Shown: positions 1-8,137 of the stretch, in pieces
How positions within the stretch are numbered: position 1 is the stretch's first letter
How the letters are laid out: every line of letters begins with the position of its first letter
Source of the DNA: UBA1672 sp050633325
GTDB taxonomy: Bacteria > Pseudomonadota > Alphaproteobacteria > Micavibrionales > Micavibrionaceae
NCBI GenBank assembly: GCA_050633325.1
Contig: JBOEGH010000005.1
Span: 62,001-126,000 of the forward strand
Reading direction: 5' to 3'
Length of the DNA: 64,000 bases
The notes under the pieces: generated by a model
Told to the model about the DNA's origin: nothing
The model's input: only the letters and a program-made list of their open reading frames with translations
The model's database searches: none
Translations under genes and position numbers: made by a program

Positions 1-1
1 A

Positions 2-1774
2 ACAATTCAATCAGACCAAGTTACAGAATCAATAAAACGACTCTTTGAAAATAAAGAACCATTAACTATCACCATACCAATAAAGGATATTGCGCAAGAC
101 TTATACGAACATAAAGCCACCACCTTTGATAATCGTAATGGTGGCTTCGGTACAGGCGTAAAATTCCCTCAAGAAACATCCTTGCTATTCTTATTACGCC
201 ACGGACAAGATAAGAAAACAAAAGAACCAACAAATATGGTTAAGACTACCGTAGACAACATATTACGTGGTGCTATACACGATCGTGTTGGTGGTGGATT
301 CCATAGATACAGCAGTGATGCCAAATGGCTAACCCCTCATTTCGAGAAGATGCTATATAATCAGGCTTTAATGGCTCTGGTTTTGTCGCGCCTATACGAA
401 GAAACCAATGAATTACGTTATAAAAAGCACCTTGTTCGAGTACTAAATTATATTGAACGCGAAATGACCGACGAAAGCGGTGCATTCTATAGTGCACAAG
501 ATGCGGAAACTAATGCCGTAGAAGGTGCTTACTATGTTTGGAATAATGAAGAGTTAACATCAACATTAACCCTAGAAGAGCACGAAACACTATCACTTAG
601 TCACAGAATAAATGAGTTACCACAATTTCAAGGGCACAATCACCCTGATGGTGGTGCATTATACCAGAGTAAAAATTTAACCAACGAAACCGAAGAAAAA
701 ACATTAGATATAATATTAAACAAACTTCTATCTGCGCGAGAAAAGCGCGACGCTCCGTTATTAGACCATAAAATTATAACATCTTGGAATGGGATGATGA
801 TTTATGCCCTCGCAAATTCCGCAAGAACCACAGGAGATGTAGAATATTTAAAACAAGCGGAAAAAGCCGCCAACTTTATCCTAAAAAACATGCAGCAACA
901 AAATGGTAAATTATACCGTATCAATGTTGATGGACAATCTTTCCAAGAGGCTTTTTTAGAAGATTATGCTTGGCTTGGACGTGGGTTAATGGCTGTCTAT
1001 CATGGAACTGGTAAAAATGAATACAAAACAGCAGCATTAAAATTAATCAGCATCGCAGATACATATCTATTAGACAAAAAAACAAATGCATACTTCATGA
1101 GCGATAATTCATTAAAACTACCTGTTCGCATTACAACCGCAGATGACTCCGGCTCCCTACCTTCAGGTAATTCAGTAATTGCGCATTTATTCGTGGATCT
1201 GTACAAGGACACCAATAACGAAAAGTGGAAGAATAGAATAAAGAACCTAACCACTGCATTTGGACAAAGCATAATTAATGATCCCAATAAGCACAGCCAC
1301 CTAATTCATGCATTATCACGCGTAGAGGTATTTAACAGCACGAAAAGCATACCAGAAACAACGGACAATCCATTCACCCATGCAATATCATCAAAAGACA
1401 AAGTTTATATAAGTGCAAAAATCATAGAAACTGGATCAACTAGCAAACAAAAAAACATCGCCGTTACTATAGATATAGAGGATGGATGGCATATAAATGC
1501 AAACCCTGCCAGCCTTGACTTCCTAATACCTACTACTGTCGATATTCAAACGGATAAAACATCAGACATAGAAATAGATTACCCGACACCATACAAAATA
1601 GAAACACCGTTGGGGGCATTATATTCCTATAAAGGGGCAGTGAATATAAATGCATCCATCTCATCACAAGAGACAATAGAAACTAAAAAAATGCGCGCAT
1701 TGGTGCAAGTACAAGCATGTAAAAATGACATTTGCTATCCCCCGTCTCAAATCACGACAAATATCACAGAATAA
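2..1774 (+). CDS. DUF255 (YyaL/SSP411-type) protein with C-terminal DsbD-alpha-like domain, 5' partial
   Basis: The reading frame is open from base 2, so the gene begins before the window. The first in-window initiation codon (TTG at 182) lies inside a conserved stretch (NGGFG..VKFP, then LLFLLRHG) and is not the start. The body matches the alpha/alpha-toroid part of DUF255 proteins, with motifs such as GGGFHRYS, PHFEKMLYNQA and DAPLLDHKIITSWNG. The usual N-terminal thioredoxin-like domain would lie upstream. The last 130 or so residues resemble the periplasmic DsbD N-terminal domain, including the motif VQACKNDICYPP with two cysteines five apart. That suggests a redox role in the envelope, but no enzymatic activity is established for the family. 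It converges with roxA 18 bases away. Confidence 0.8.
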   Translation, partial: TIQSDQVTESIKRLFENKEPLTITIPIKDIAQDLYEHKATTFDNRNGGFGTGVKFPQETSLLFLLRHGQDKKTKEPTNMVKTTVDNILRGAIHDRVGGGFHRYSSDAKWLTPHFEKMLYNQALMALVLSRLYEETNELRYKKHLVRVLNYIEREMTDESGAFYSAQDAETNAVEGAYYVWNNEELTSTLTLEEHETLSLSHRINELPQFQGHNHPDGGALYQSKNLTNETEEKTLDIILNKLLSAREKRDAPLLDHKIITSWNGMMIYALANSARTTGDVEYLKQAEKAANFILKNMQQQNGKLYRINVDGQSFQEAFLEDYAWLGRGLMAVYHGTGKNEYKTAALKLISIADTYLLDKKTNAYFMSDNSLKLPVRITTADDSGSLPSGNSVIAHLFVDLYKDTNNEKWKNRIKNLTTAFGQSIINDPNKHSHLIHALSRVEVFNSTKSIPETTDNPFTHAISSKDKVYISAKIIETGSTSKQKNIAVTIDIEDGWHINANPASLDFLIPTTVDIQTDKTSDIEIDYPTPYKIETPLGALYSYKGAVNINASISSQETIETKKMRALVQVQACKNDICYPPSQITTNITE

Positions 1775-1792
1775 TAGCCACCCTTAATTACA

Positions 1793-2953
1793 CTAAAAAG
1801 ACAATACACCCATATTGTATAAACGAGTTAACAAAGCAACATTCAAATTTTGATCGGTAGAGCTTTCAATATTGTTAAATGATATAGCCTCATTACGGTT
1901 AAGGGCTTCAATAATATTATTATTTACACTATCAGAAGAAACCACCTCACCATAAACCGCCAAGTTAAGCACGCCATCGGAAGACTGGGTTATAGACAAT
2001 TTCACATATTCTTCTTTATTAAGTACACCCCCCTGCTTTAACTCAGCCAGCATATCAGACCCATCAAACGGTTCATCAATCGGTTCAATATCATCTATAC
2101 CAATATGTGTTGGTGATGAAAGATATTCAGCCAACCACAAGTAAAAACCATCACTTTCAAATGATTTAATTAAAACTGATCGTATCGTATTCTGCTCAGG
2201 CAAGGAAACACCAAATGCCGCACTATCATCACTCAAACCCTCCCCCAAATAACGGCTATCAAGCTTTTCATTCTCCTCCAGATACGCCGCGTATTCTGAC
2301 ATCATTTCCGAAGTTTTAGGCCCTAAAAAACCAACAGAAAAAGTCATTGCAGTTTCCTTGGTCACACCTTCATGACCGATATGTGGCGGAAGGTAAATAA
2401 CGTCTCCTGCACGAACTTCAAACGTTTCACCGGTGAACCCATTTTGCAAGACCTTAACATCCATATCTTTTATATAATTATTATCTGTTACAGGCTCGCT
2501 ACTTATCTTCCATTCACGAACCCCCATACCTTGAACTAAGAATGTGTGATAACTATCGGTGTGCGGCCCTACACTACCTCCCGGAGCAGAGTAACTAACC
2601 ATAATATCATCCAACAACCAACGCGGAGAAAAATGAAAATGTTTCAATAATTGCGCTGTGTCAGTATGGTATTGCTCTACATTTTGCACCAACAAACTCC
2701 AATTACGATCACCAAGTTCAGAAAACCTACTTTCATCAAATGGGCCATGCTCACATTCCCATTTCTTTCCTGTCGAATCGTTCGTCACAATGCGGGATTT
2801 AATATCCTCTTCCAATGATAATCCTGCCATAGTATCCCCGTCTACCAAACGATCTATCAAATTCTGGTCAATGTACTTACGAACAATAAACGGCTTCTTA
2901 CCCCAATATGTTTCATAAAATTCTTTTGTAGTCGGGAACTTGTCTAATATCAT
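1793..2953 (-). CDS. roxA: Ribosomal protein L16 arginine hydroxylase RoxA (YcfD), JmjC/cupin oxygenase
   Basis: 386 residues, close to E. coli YcfD. The JmjC cupin core is intact. An HxD iron-binding pair sits in GPHTDSYHTFLVQG (His131, Asp133), and the distal ligand is His194 in PPHIGHEG, followed by the family-typical AMTFSVGF. Members are Fe(II)/2-oxoglutarate dioxygenases that hydroxylate an arginine of 50S protein L16 in the cytoplasm. The C-terminal half should form the dimerisation and winged-helix region but is less conserved here. A GGAA stretch precedes the start. It is probably monocistronic. RimK and an ABC-F factor lie within 6 kb, so this end of the window is rich in ribosome-acting proteins. 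Confidence 0.88.
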   Translation of the reverse strand: MILDKFPTTKEFYETYWGKKPFIVRKYIDQNLIDRLVDGDTMAGLSLEEDIKSRIVTNDSTGKKWECEHGPFDESRFSELGDRNWSLLVQNVEQYHTDTAQLLKHFHFSPRWLLDDIMVSYSAPGGSVGPHTDSYHTFLVQGMGVREWKISSEPVTDNNYIKDMDVKVLQNGFTGETFEVRAGDVIYLPPHIGHEGVTKETAMTFSVGFLGPKTSEMMSEYAAYLEENEKLDSRYLGEGLSDDSAAFGVSLPEQNTIRSVLIKSFESDGFYLWLAEYLSSPTHIGIDDIEPIDEPFDGSDMLAELKQGGVLNKEEYVKLSITQSSDGVLNLAVYGEVVSSDSVNNNIIEALNRNEAISFNNIESSTDQNLNVALLTRLYNMGVLSF

Positions 2954-3047
2954 ATAATTTTCCAGTATTATGGTTTATAAATGCCGTTATAAACTTATTA
3001 TAAGATAAACGCGAAACAAAACACCTCTACATTTGGAAAGAAACAAA

Positions 3048-3494
3048 ATGAAGATATGGGTTGATGCAGATGCCTGCCCCAAAGCTATAAAGGATATATT
3101 GTTCCGAGTGGCGCAGCGGACAAAGATATCCGTAATTCTTGTTGCCAATCAAAGATTGCATATACCACATTCTGACTACATCGAAATGATGAAAGTTGAT
3201 GACGGACCCGACATAGCAGATGATGAAATCGAAAAGCAATGCGCCAAGGAAGATTTAGTGATAACAGCAGATATACCCCTTGCCGCACGTGTTGTAAAAA
3301 AAGGAGCAATTGCCCTGGACCCGCGTGGCCGCATTTATGACAGTAACAATATAGGCGAAATATTAAACATGCGTGACTTCATGGACAGCCTACGCGGCAG
3401 CGGCATAGAAACTGGTGGTGCAAAATCTTTCAATCAAAAGGACAGGCAAACCTTTGCTAATGCTTTAGACAAATTTATAGCACAAAGAAGTTAA
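3048..3494 (+). CDS. UPF0178/DUF188 protein (YaiI/YqxD family)
   Basis: 148 residues starting at ATG 3048. The frame also opens at TTG 3033, but GGAAAG at 3035-3040 sits seven bases before the ATG and decides the start. The family signature is complete: N-terminal WVDADACPKAIKDIL, then VDDGPDIADDEI, VITADIPLAA and ALDPRGRIYD. The conserved aspartates suggest a PIN-like or metal-dependent fold, but the cellular role is unknown. It is divergent from roxA and probably transcribed alone from the 94-base gap between them. Confidence 0.88.
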   Translation: MKIWVDADACPKAIKDILFRVAQRTKISVILVANQRLHIPHSDYIEMMKVDDGPDIADDEIEKQCAKEDLVITADIPLAARVVKKGAIALDPRGRIYDSNNIGEILNMRDFMDSLRGSGIETGGAKSFNQKDRQTFANALDKFIAQRS

Positions 3495-3556
3495 TCTGAT
3501 TTACATATCACTAAAATATGCTTCCATTTTCCTTCATTCCAGTGTAATCAAAGCAT

Positions 3557-3979
3557 ATGCGCAGATTAAAGACCATAAGGTCTAATATCGTAAATTTTTT
3601 ATGCATCCTTGCCTTCATTACGGCCGGGGTATCTCCTGCTTGTGCATTTATATCAGGTAAAGAGGGCTATATAGAGATATGCGCGTCTGACGGATCTTTA
3701 AAAACCATAAAAGTATCAGAAGGCAGCGACCTATATAATTTATTAGAAATGTCCAATGAAGATACGGACATAAAAGATAATAAAAGACCTGAACATTTTA
3801 AAAAGCAAGACTGTCAATTTTGTTTTTCAAATTCGAATATTTCTAAATCCCTTCTAACTACAAACACAATAAATCCAATCAATAATGCTTCCTTCATTAC
3901 AATAGGATCAGGAAGTATTGCTTTCAAATCAGCAAAGCTGTCATTTTTTCAATCACGTGCACCGCCCCTATTTATCTAA
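3557..3979 (+). CDS. Small exported Cys-containing protein, DUF2946-like
   Basis: 140 residues with a Sec-type signal peptide (basic start, hydrophobic core about 11-25, likely cleavage after PACA near residue 30). The mature part has ICASDG (Cys42), then an H-x5-C-Q-F-C motif (His80, Cys86, Cys89), and ends in RAPPLFI. This layout, with IC.ADG, CxFC and a terminal R.PP, is what I recall for DUF2946 proteins, often found near copper transport genes. The match is by pattern only. Two more exported genes follow on the same strand (4037 and 4625), the last SCO-like, which fits a copper-related role. The gap to the next gene is 57 bases, so an operon is possible. Confidence 0.6.
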   Translation: MRRLKTIRSNIVNFLCILAFITAGVSPACAFISGKEGYIEICASDGSLKTIKVSEGSDLYNLLEMSNEDTDIKDNKRPEHFKKQDCQFCFSNSNISKSLLTTNTINPINNASFITIGSGSIAFKSAKLSFFQSRAPPLFI

Positions 3980-4036
3980 AACAACCATAATCAGGGAATA
4001 AATCCCTTTGTTTTATTTAAATACGGAGAAAATAAA

Positions 4037-4621
4037 ATGGCCGCACAATCGCCAGAAATGGATGATGCACCTACAAGTTTATCAAAAGAATATAACCAAA
4101 GCTCTATCGGGCATACAGTCAAACATGTTCTAAAGCATGTCGCCATAATGGGCGCAATGATGGGCGTAATAGGCCTAGCCTCACCAGCATTCGCAGTAGG
4201 AATAGACACCTTCACCGGCGGCCTTGCTGCTGATGCAGGACCTACGGTCGGTGACTTAATCGTACAAACAACACATGGCGCGGGTGAGATGCTCGGCATG
4301 ATTATAGACACCTTCGAGGGCCTGTTATCTATAGGGGAGTCTTTGGTATCCAATACCCTAGATGGCAACTTTGCCCCATCAACATGGGAATCAATTATCA
4401 TGTCTCATGGTGGTGAACACTCCACAGCAGAAATGGCTGGCCACGCTGCTGCACACGGAGCAGCTCATGGAGCAACGGAAACAGCAAGTGTCGCATTTGA
4501 TGAATGGGTAAGGAACGCACACGCCTCAGGTGAATTACCCTATGCGTTAGAGGATTCAGAAGCTCTGGGCATAACATTAGAAGAACATATGAATAACGAA
4601 TACGGTCATGAAGGACATTAA
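4037..4621 (+). CDS. Exported histidine-rich protein of unknown function
   Basis: 194 residues; no family recognised. GGAG at 4025-4028 supports the start. The first 30 residues are hydrophilic, then comes a hydrophobic segment (about 33-50) ending in SPAFA, which looks like a late signal peptide or membrane anchor. Histidines are frequent, 13 in all. They include a cluster around residues 117-138 (SHGGEH, GHAAAHGAAHG) and a tail ending YGHEGH. It has no cysteine. Such composition is typical of weak metal-binding or buffering proteins, so a periplasmic copper or zinc buffer is a reasonable but untested inference. The next ORF starts three bases after its stop, so the two are almost certainly co-translated. 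Confidence 0.65.
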   Translation: MAAQSPEMDDAPTSLSKEYNQSSIGHTVKHVLKHVAIMGAMMGVIGLASPAFAVGIDTFTGGLAADAGPTVGDLIVQTTHGAGEMLGMIIDTFEGLLSIGESLVSNTLDGNFAPSTWESIIMSHGGEHSTAEMAGHAAAHGAAHGATETASVAFDEWVRNAHASGELPYALEDSEALGITLEEHMNNEYGHEGH

Positions 4622-4624
4622 ACA

Positions 4625-5275
4625 ATGGAAAGACGAAATTTTTTAAAAGGAACAATTGCCACCGGACTAACCGCGGCATTTGCGCCAATAAATGCATTAG
4701 CGGGAATAGGCAAAGAAAAAAACTATATCGAATATTTTAGAGAGGTTTGCGATACACTTGATGAACTTGTTGACTACAGAACAGGAGAACCATTCGAGCA
4801 AAGTGACTTTGCAATTGCATATTTCTGCACCCCCTACAGTGCATATCCCGGACAAGGATGTGCTACAGACGCGCTTAATATCTATCAATCGAAAAATTTT
4901 GCCGAAATGATAACAGGAGAAAAAATCCAAGCTATAATGGTACTTAGCCCACTAGAAAAAGGTGATCCACCGCCAAAATTTGCTGACTCATATACAGATA
5001 CGGGTCGTAACGGAAATTTTCATTTCACAGGTTTGACAGGCGAAAAAGACAAGGTTTTAGACACAGCACGTAACTACAGGGCATCGTTCGAAATAGACCG
5101 AAAAACAAGTCATGTAGAGGGTCACAACAGGTCTGCCGTTCTAATATCCCCAAAGGGAGAGCTAATTGCAAAATACTCACCAAAGGCATTAGGAAGCATC
5201 GAGAATGATATAGCCAATCACATCAGACAATACAAAGACTACAAAATAAAACAGGCACATGGTTGCGAGCCATAA
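4625..5275 (+). CDS. Tat-exported SCO1/SenC-like protein
   Basis: 216 residues. The N-terminus has a twin-arginine signal (RRNFLKG, then a weakly hydrophobic run to NALAG), so export in folded form is likely. The rest recalls SCO1/SenC copper chaperones. There is a beta strand with a first cysteine (AYFCTPY, Cys68), a late FTGLTGEKDKV turn as in the TG..+.V segment of SCO proteins, and GHNRSAVLISPKGEL in place of the DHSA.I.LIDP.G strand. The metal-site cysteines are not in CxxxC form: the second is Cys79, ten residues on. The candidate ligand is His167. It either binds copper differently or is a divergent thioredoxin-fold protein. It follows the His-rich gene with a three-base gap. Confidence 0.6.
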   Translation: MERRNFLKGTIATGLTAAFAPINALAGIGKEKNYIEYFREVCDTLDELVDYRTGEPFEQSDFAIAYFCTPYSAYPGQGCATDALNIYQSKNFAEMITGEKIQAIMVLSPLEKGDPPPKFADSYTDTGRNGNFHFTGLTGEKDKVLDTARNYRASFEIDRKTSHVEGHNRSAVLISPKGELIAKYSPKALGSIENDIANHIRQYKDYKIKQAHGCEP

Positions 5276-5292
5276 TTAAGGCAAGCGAACTA

Positions 5293-7143
5293 TTACTCTT
5301 GCGCGCTTAACCATTCTTCTTCCGCAATTTTCAAATCAGATACAGTATTTTCATGCTGTGTCTGAACTTTTTTGGTTTCTTCATTTAGCTTAGAATAAAA
5401 CCCCTCTTCACTCATCATTGCTTCAAGTTCAGCCTTACGAGTTTCAAGTTTTGCTATCTTCTTTTCAAGTTTTGCAACGGCCTGCGGATTAATACTCTTC
5501 GCGGGTTTGGTGTCTGCAAGCTTAACCTTGTCTTTTTTCTTCTTTTTATCGCCCTTACGCTCTTCCCTGCGGGATTGAATTGTAAATTTACGGTAATCCT
5601 CTAAGTCGCCGTCAAAATGAGTACATGAACCATCTTTCACCAACCATAAGCGATCTGCCACACGCTCAATCATATTAGGATCATGGCTTACTATTACTAT
5701 CGCCCCATCATAACCGTTCAATGCCTGCACCAGTGCCTCACGTGCATCAATATCCAAATGGTTTGTCGGCTCATCAAGCAGTAAGAGATGCGGTGCATCA
5801 AAGCTCATAAACGCAAATAAAAGGCGTGCCTTTTCACCACCACTTAACGTAGATATTTTGTTATCTGACAGCTGCCTTGAAAATCCGAAAGCACCAAGCT
5901 TTGCCCGAACGACAGGTTCACTAACTTCAGGATATTTTTTACGCATCAAGCTCATCATCTCTTCATACGGTGTGGCATTAACGTCCAGCTCTTCGGTTTG
6001 ATGCTGCGAGAAATAACCAATGCGCAATTTGTTAGAGCGAAACAGCTCCCCCTCCATCACGCCTAGCTTACCGGCTATCAGCTTCATCATTGTTGATTTA
6101 CCATTACCATTAGCCCCCAAAATAGCAATTCGATCATCACGATCAATACTCTCATGGACACTGGTTAATATTGGATTTCCATCCTCATATCCGACATCTG
6201 CGTTATCTATAGAAACCATAGGAGAGGAAATTTTATCGGGGTTTGGGAATGTAAAATTAACCGCTCTATGCGATATAACCGCATCAACAATATCCATGCG
6301 TTCTAATGCCTTCATTCGACTTTGCGCCTGCCTAGCTTTACTAGCTTGCGCCTTAAACCGATCAACGAATTTCTGCATATGCTCGCGTTCTGCCTGTTGT
6401 TTTTCAAACATCTTCTGCTGTAGGCCGAGCCTTTCTGCACGCTCGCGCTCAAATGTATCATAATTACCCGTATACATTGTCAGTTGCTGATTATCTACAT
6501 GCACTACGTGGTCAATACATTTGTTCAAAACTTCACGATCATGGGAAATAATCAAAAGCGTATGCGGATAAGCCGCCAAATAGGACTCCAACCACATTAT
6601 TGCCTCTAAATCCAAGTGATTTGTCGGCTCATCAAGCAGTAGGATTTCTGGCTCAACAAACAACGCCGCAGCCAAAGCAACACGCATACGCCAACCACCA
6701 CTAAATGAGGAGAACGGCTCTTTCAATTGCTCTTCCTTAAAACCAAGGCCGGTTAACAAACGCGCAGCCTTTGACGGCGCAGAATAAGCATCCATATCAG
6801 ACAGCTTTTCATATATTTCCGCAATTTTATTTGGATCTTCTTCGGTTTCAGTTGCCTTCCACAGATTGGCCATTTCTTCATCTGCGGCCAAAACAATATC
6901 TATCAAGGCATCATCCGTTGCCTCAATATCCTGACGAACCATACCTAATTTTTGATGTGAGGGGTAACTAACCGTACCGCCATCAGCCTGTAGATCATTA
7001 GATATCAACTTAAATAATGTGGACTTACCCGCACCGTTCAAGCCAATAACACCAACCTTCCAGTTATCCATTACACTTACACTACACTCATCAAGAATAG
7101 TACGCGCGCCTATTTTGTAGGTCAGATTTGATACAGTTAACAT
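5293..7143 (-). CDS. ABC-F family ATPase, YheS-like
   Basis: 616 residues with two ATP-binding cassettes and no membrane segment. Walker A motifs are GLNGAGKST (34-42) and GANGNGKST. Signature motifs FSGGWRMR and LSGGEKAR, and two DEPTNHLD Walker B boxes, are intact. The linker after the first cassette (YDTFERERAERLGLQQKMF, then FKAQASKARQAQSR) is the P-site tRNA-interaction motif region. A lysine-rich stretch and a C-terminal coiled coil (about 545-616) follow. The first cassette is closest to E. coli YheS in memory. ABC-F proteins act on the ribosome from the E site. The start at 7143 has AGGAG eight bases upstream, part of a possible hairpin described separately. Confidence 0.9.
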   Translation of the reverse strand: MLTVSNLTYKIGARTILDECSVSVMDNWKVGVIGLNGAGKSTLFKLISNDLQADGGTVSYPSHQKLGMVRQDIEATDDALIDIVLAADEEMANLWKATETEEDPNKIAEIYEKLSDMDAYSAPSKAARLLTGLGFKEEQLKEPFSSFSGGWRMRVALAAALFVEPEILLLDEPTNHLDLEAIMWLESYLAAYPHTLLIISHDREVLNKCIDHVVHVDNQQLTMYTGNYDTFERERAERLGLQQKMFEKQQAEREHMQKFVDRFKAQASKARQAQSRMKALERMDIVDAVISHRAVNFTFPNPDKISSPMVSIDNADVGYEDGNPILTSVHESIDRDDRIAILGANGNGKSTMMKLIAGKLGVMEGELFRSNKLRIGYFSQHQTEELDVNATPYEEMMSLMRKKYPEVSEPVVRAKLGAFGFSRQLSDNKISTLSGGEKARLLFAFMSFDAPHLLLLDEPTNHLDIDAREALVQALNGYDGAIVIVSHDPNMIERVADRLWLVKDGSCTHFDGDLEDYRKFTIQSRREERKGDKKKKKDKVKLADTKPAKSINPQAVAKLEKKIAKLETRKAELEAMMSEEGFYSKLNEETKKVQTQHENTVSDLKIAEEEWLSAQE

Positions 7144-7151
7144 TCATATTA

Positions 7152-7170
7152 CTCCTCAGCTTACAGGAGC
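7152..7170 (-). promoter_or_regulatory. Possible hairpin sequestering the ABC-F ribosome-binding site
   Basis: On the minus strand the leader reads CTCCT (7169-7165), an eight-base loop, then AGGAG (7156-7152). The arms are perfectly complementary and a G-U pair can extend the stem. AGGAG is the ribosome-binding site, ending eight bases before the ATG at 7143. A stem of this length is only mildly stable, so its role is an inference. Confidence 0.35.
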
Positions 7171-7246
7171 TTATGACACAGAACATAGATTATAGGAAGT
7201 GTTCTTGATAAAACACATTACCAACCACAAAATATATCCTGTAAAT

Positions 7247-8137
7247 TTACATCTTTGCTTGTTCAGATACAGCAAAGTCAACAATCGCGCCTGCGACATC
7301 AACGCCGGAAATATCTTCCAGTCCCCATTCACCACCAAAGTTGGGCGCAACATTTACCTCAATAACCAACGGCCCATTATTGGAGCGTATAAGATCAACA
7401 CCGGCAATATTAATACCAATAGCCTTAGTAGCATCTAATGCTACTTTTTCTTCTTCCGGTGTTAAAGTGATAGACTTGCTTTGACCACCAAGCGCGATGT
7501 TAGCGCGGAAATCACCATTTTTGGAAATCCTCTCCATCGCCGCAACAACTTTACCACCAACAACAAAAGCACGAATATCACTGCCTGAAGATTCTTCAAT
7601 AAATTTTTGTACAATTAACGGCGTAGATAATTGCTTAAACGTTCTCAACAAATATACCGCTTCCCTAGCATCATTAGCTAAGAAAACTCCAACACCTTCT
7701 GTGCCCTCAACCAACTTAACAATGATCGGTGCGCCACCAACACGATCAACCATCTCATCAAAATCTTTTTTAGAATACGCAATACCGGTAGATGGGAATG
7801 GCACGCCCTCTCTTAGTAAACGTTGCATACACCGCATCTTATCCCTGCCCACTTCCAAGGAATATGCCATGTCAGACGTATACACATGCATAGACTGAAA
7901 CTGCCTAAGTATTGTTAATCCATATTGAGTATGCGGCGTATCAATACGCGGTAATATGATATCAAACTCTCCGCCAATAGCGCGGTCATTATAATAAACA
8001 TTTGGAAATTCAGTACATACATGAAGGCAACATTGCGAAAGATTCAAAATTTCTACATCATGACCACGCTCAGTCGCTGCCTCAAACAAACGATTATCTT
8101 CTTCTTCATTACCTGTTGTTAGAATAGCTATTCTCAT
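7247..8137 (-). CDS. rimK: RimK-family ATP-grasp ligase (ribosomal protein S6 glutamate ligase type)
   Basis: About 296 residues from ATG 8137. A GTG at 8143 is in frame but falls inside the AGGGG ribosome-binding site, so the ATG is preferred. The ATP-grasp fold is complete: VGRDKMRCMQRLL, PIIVKLVEGTEGVGV (ATP-binding lysine and glycine loop), VQKFIEESSGSDIRAFV, and the metal-binding end GPLVIEVNVAPNFGG. E. coli RimK adds glutamates to the C-terminus of ribosomal protein S6. Homologues also make other glutamate conjugates, so the substrate here is inferred. No zinc-protease or RimB partner is adjacent. It is followed by the ABC-F gene in the same direction, 103 bases on. Confidence 0.85.
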   Translation of the reverse strand: MRIAILTTGNEEEDNRLFEAATERGHDVEILNLSQCCLHVCTEFPNVYYNDRAIGGEFDIILPRIDTPHTQYGLTILRQFQSMHVYTSDMAYSLEVGRDKMRCMQRLLREGVPFPSTGIAYSKKDFDEMVDRVGGAPIIVKLVEGTEGVGVFLANDAREAVYLLRTFKQLSTPLIVQKFIEESSGSDIRAFVVGGKVVAAMERISKNGDFRANIALGGQSKSITLTPEEEKVALDATKAIGINIAGVDLIRSNNGPLVIEVNVAPNFGGEWGLEDISGVDVAGAIVDFAVSEQAKM

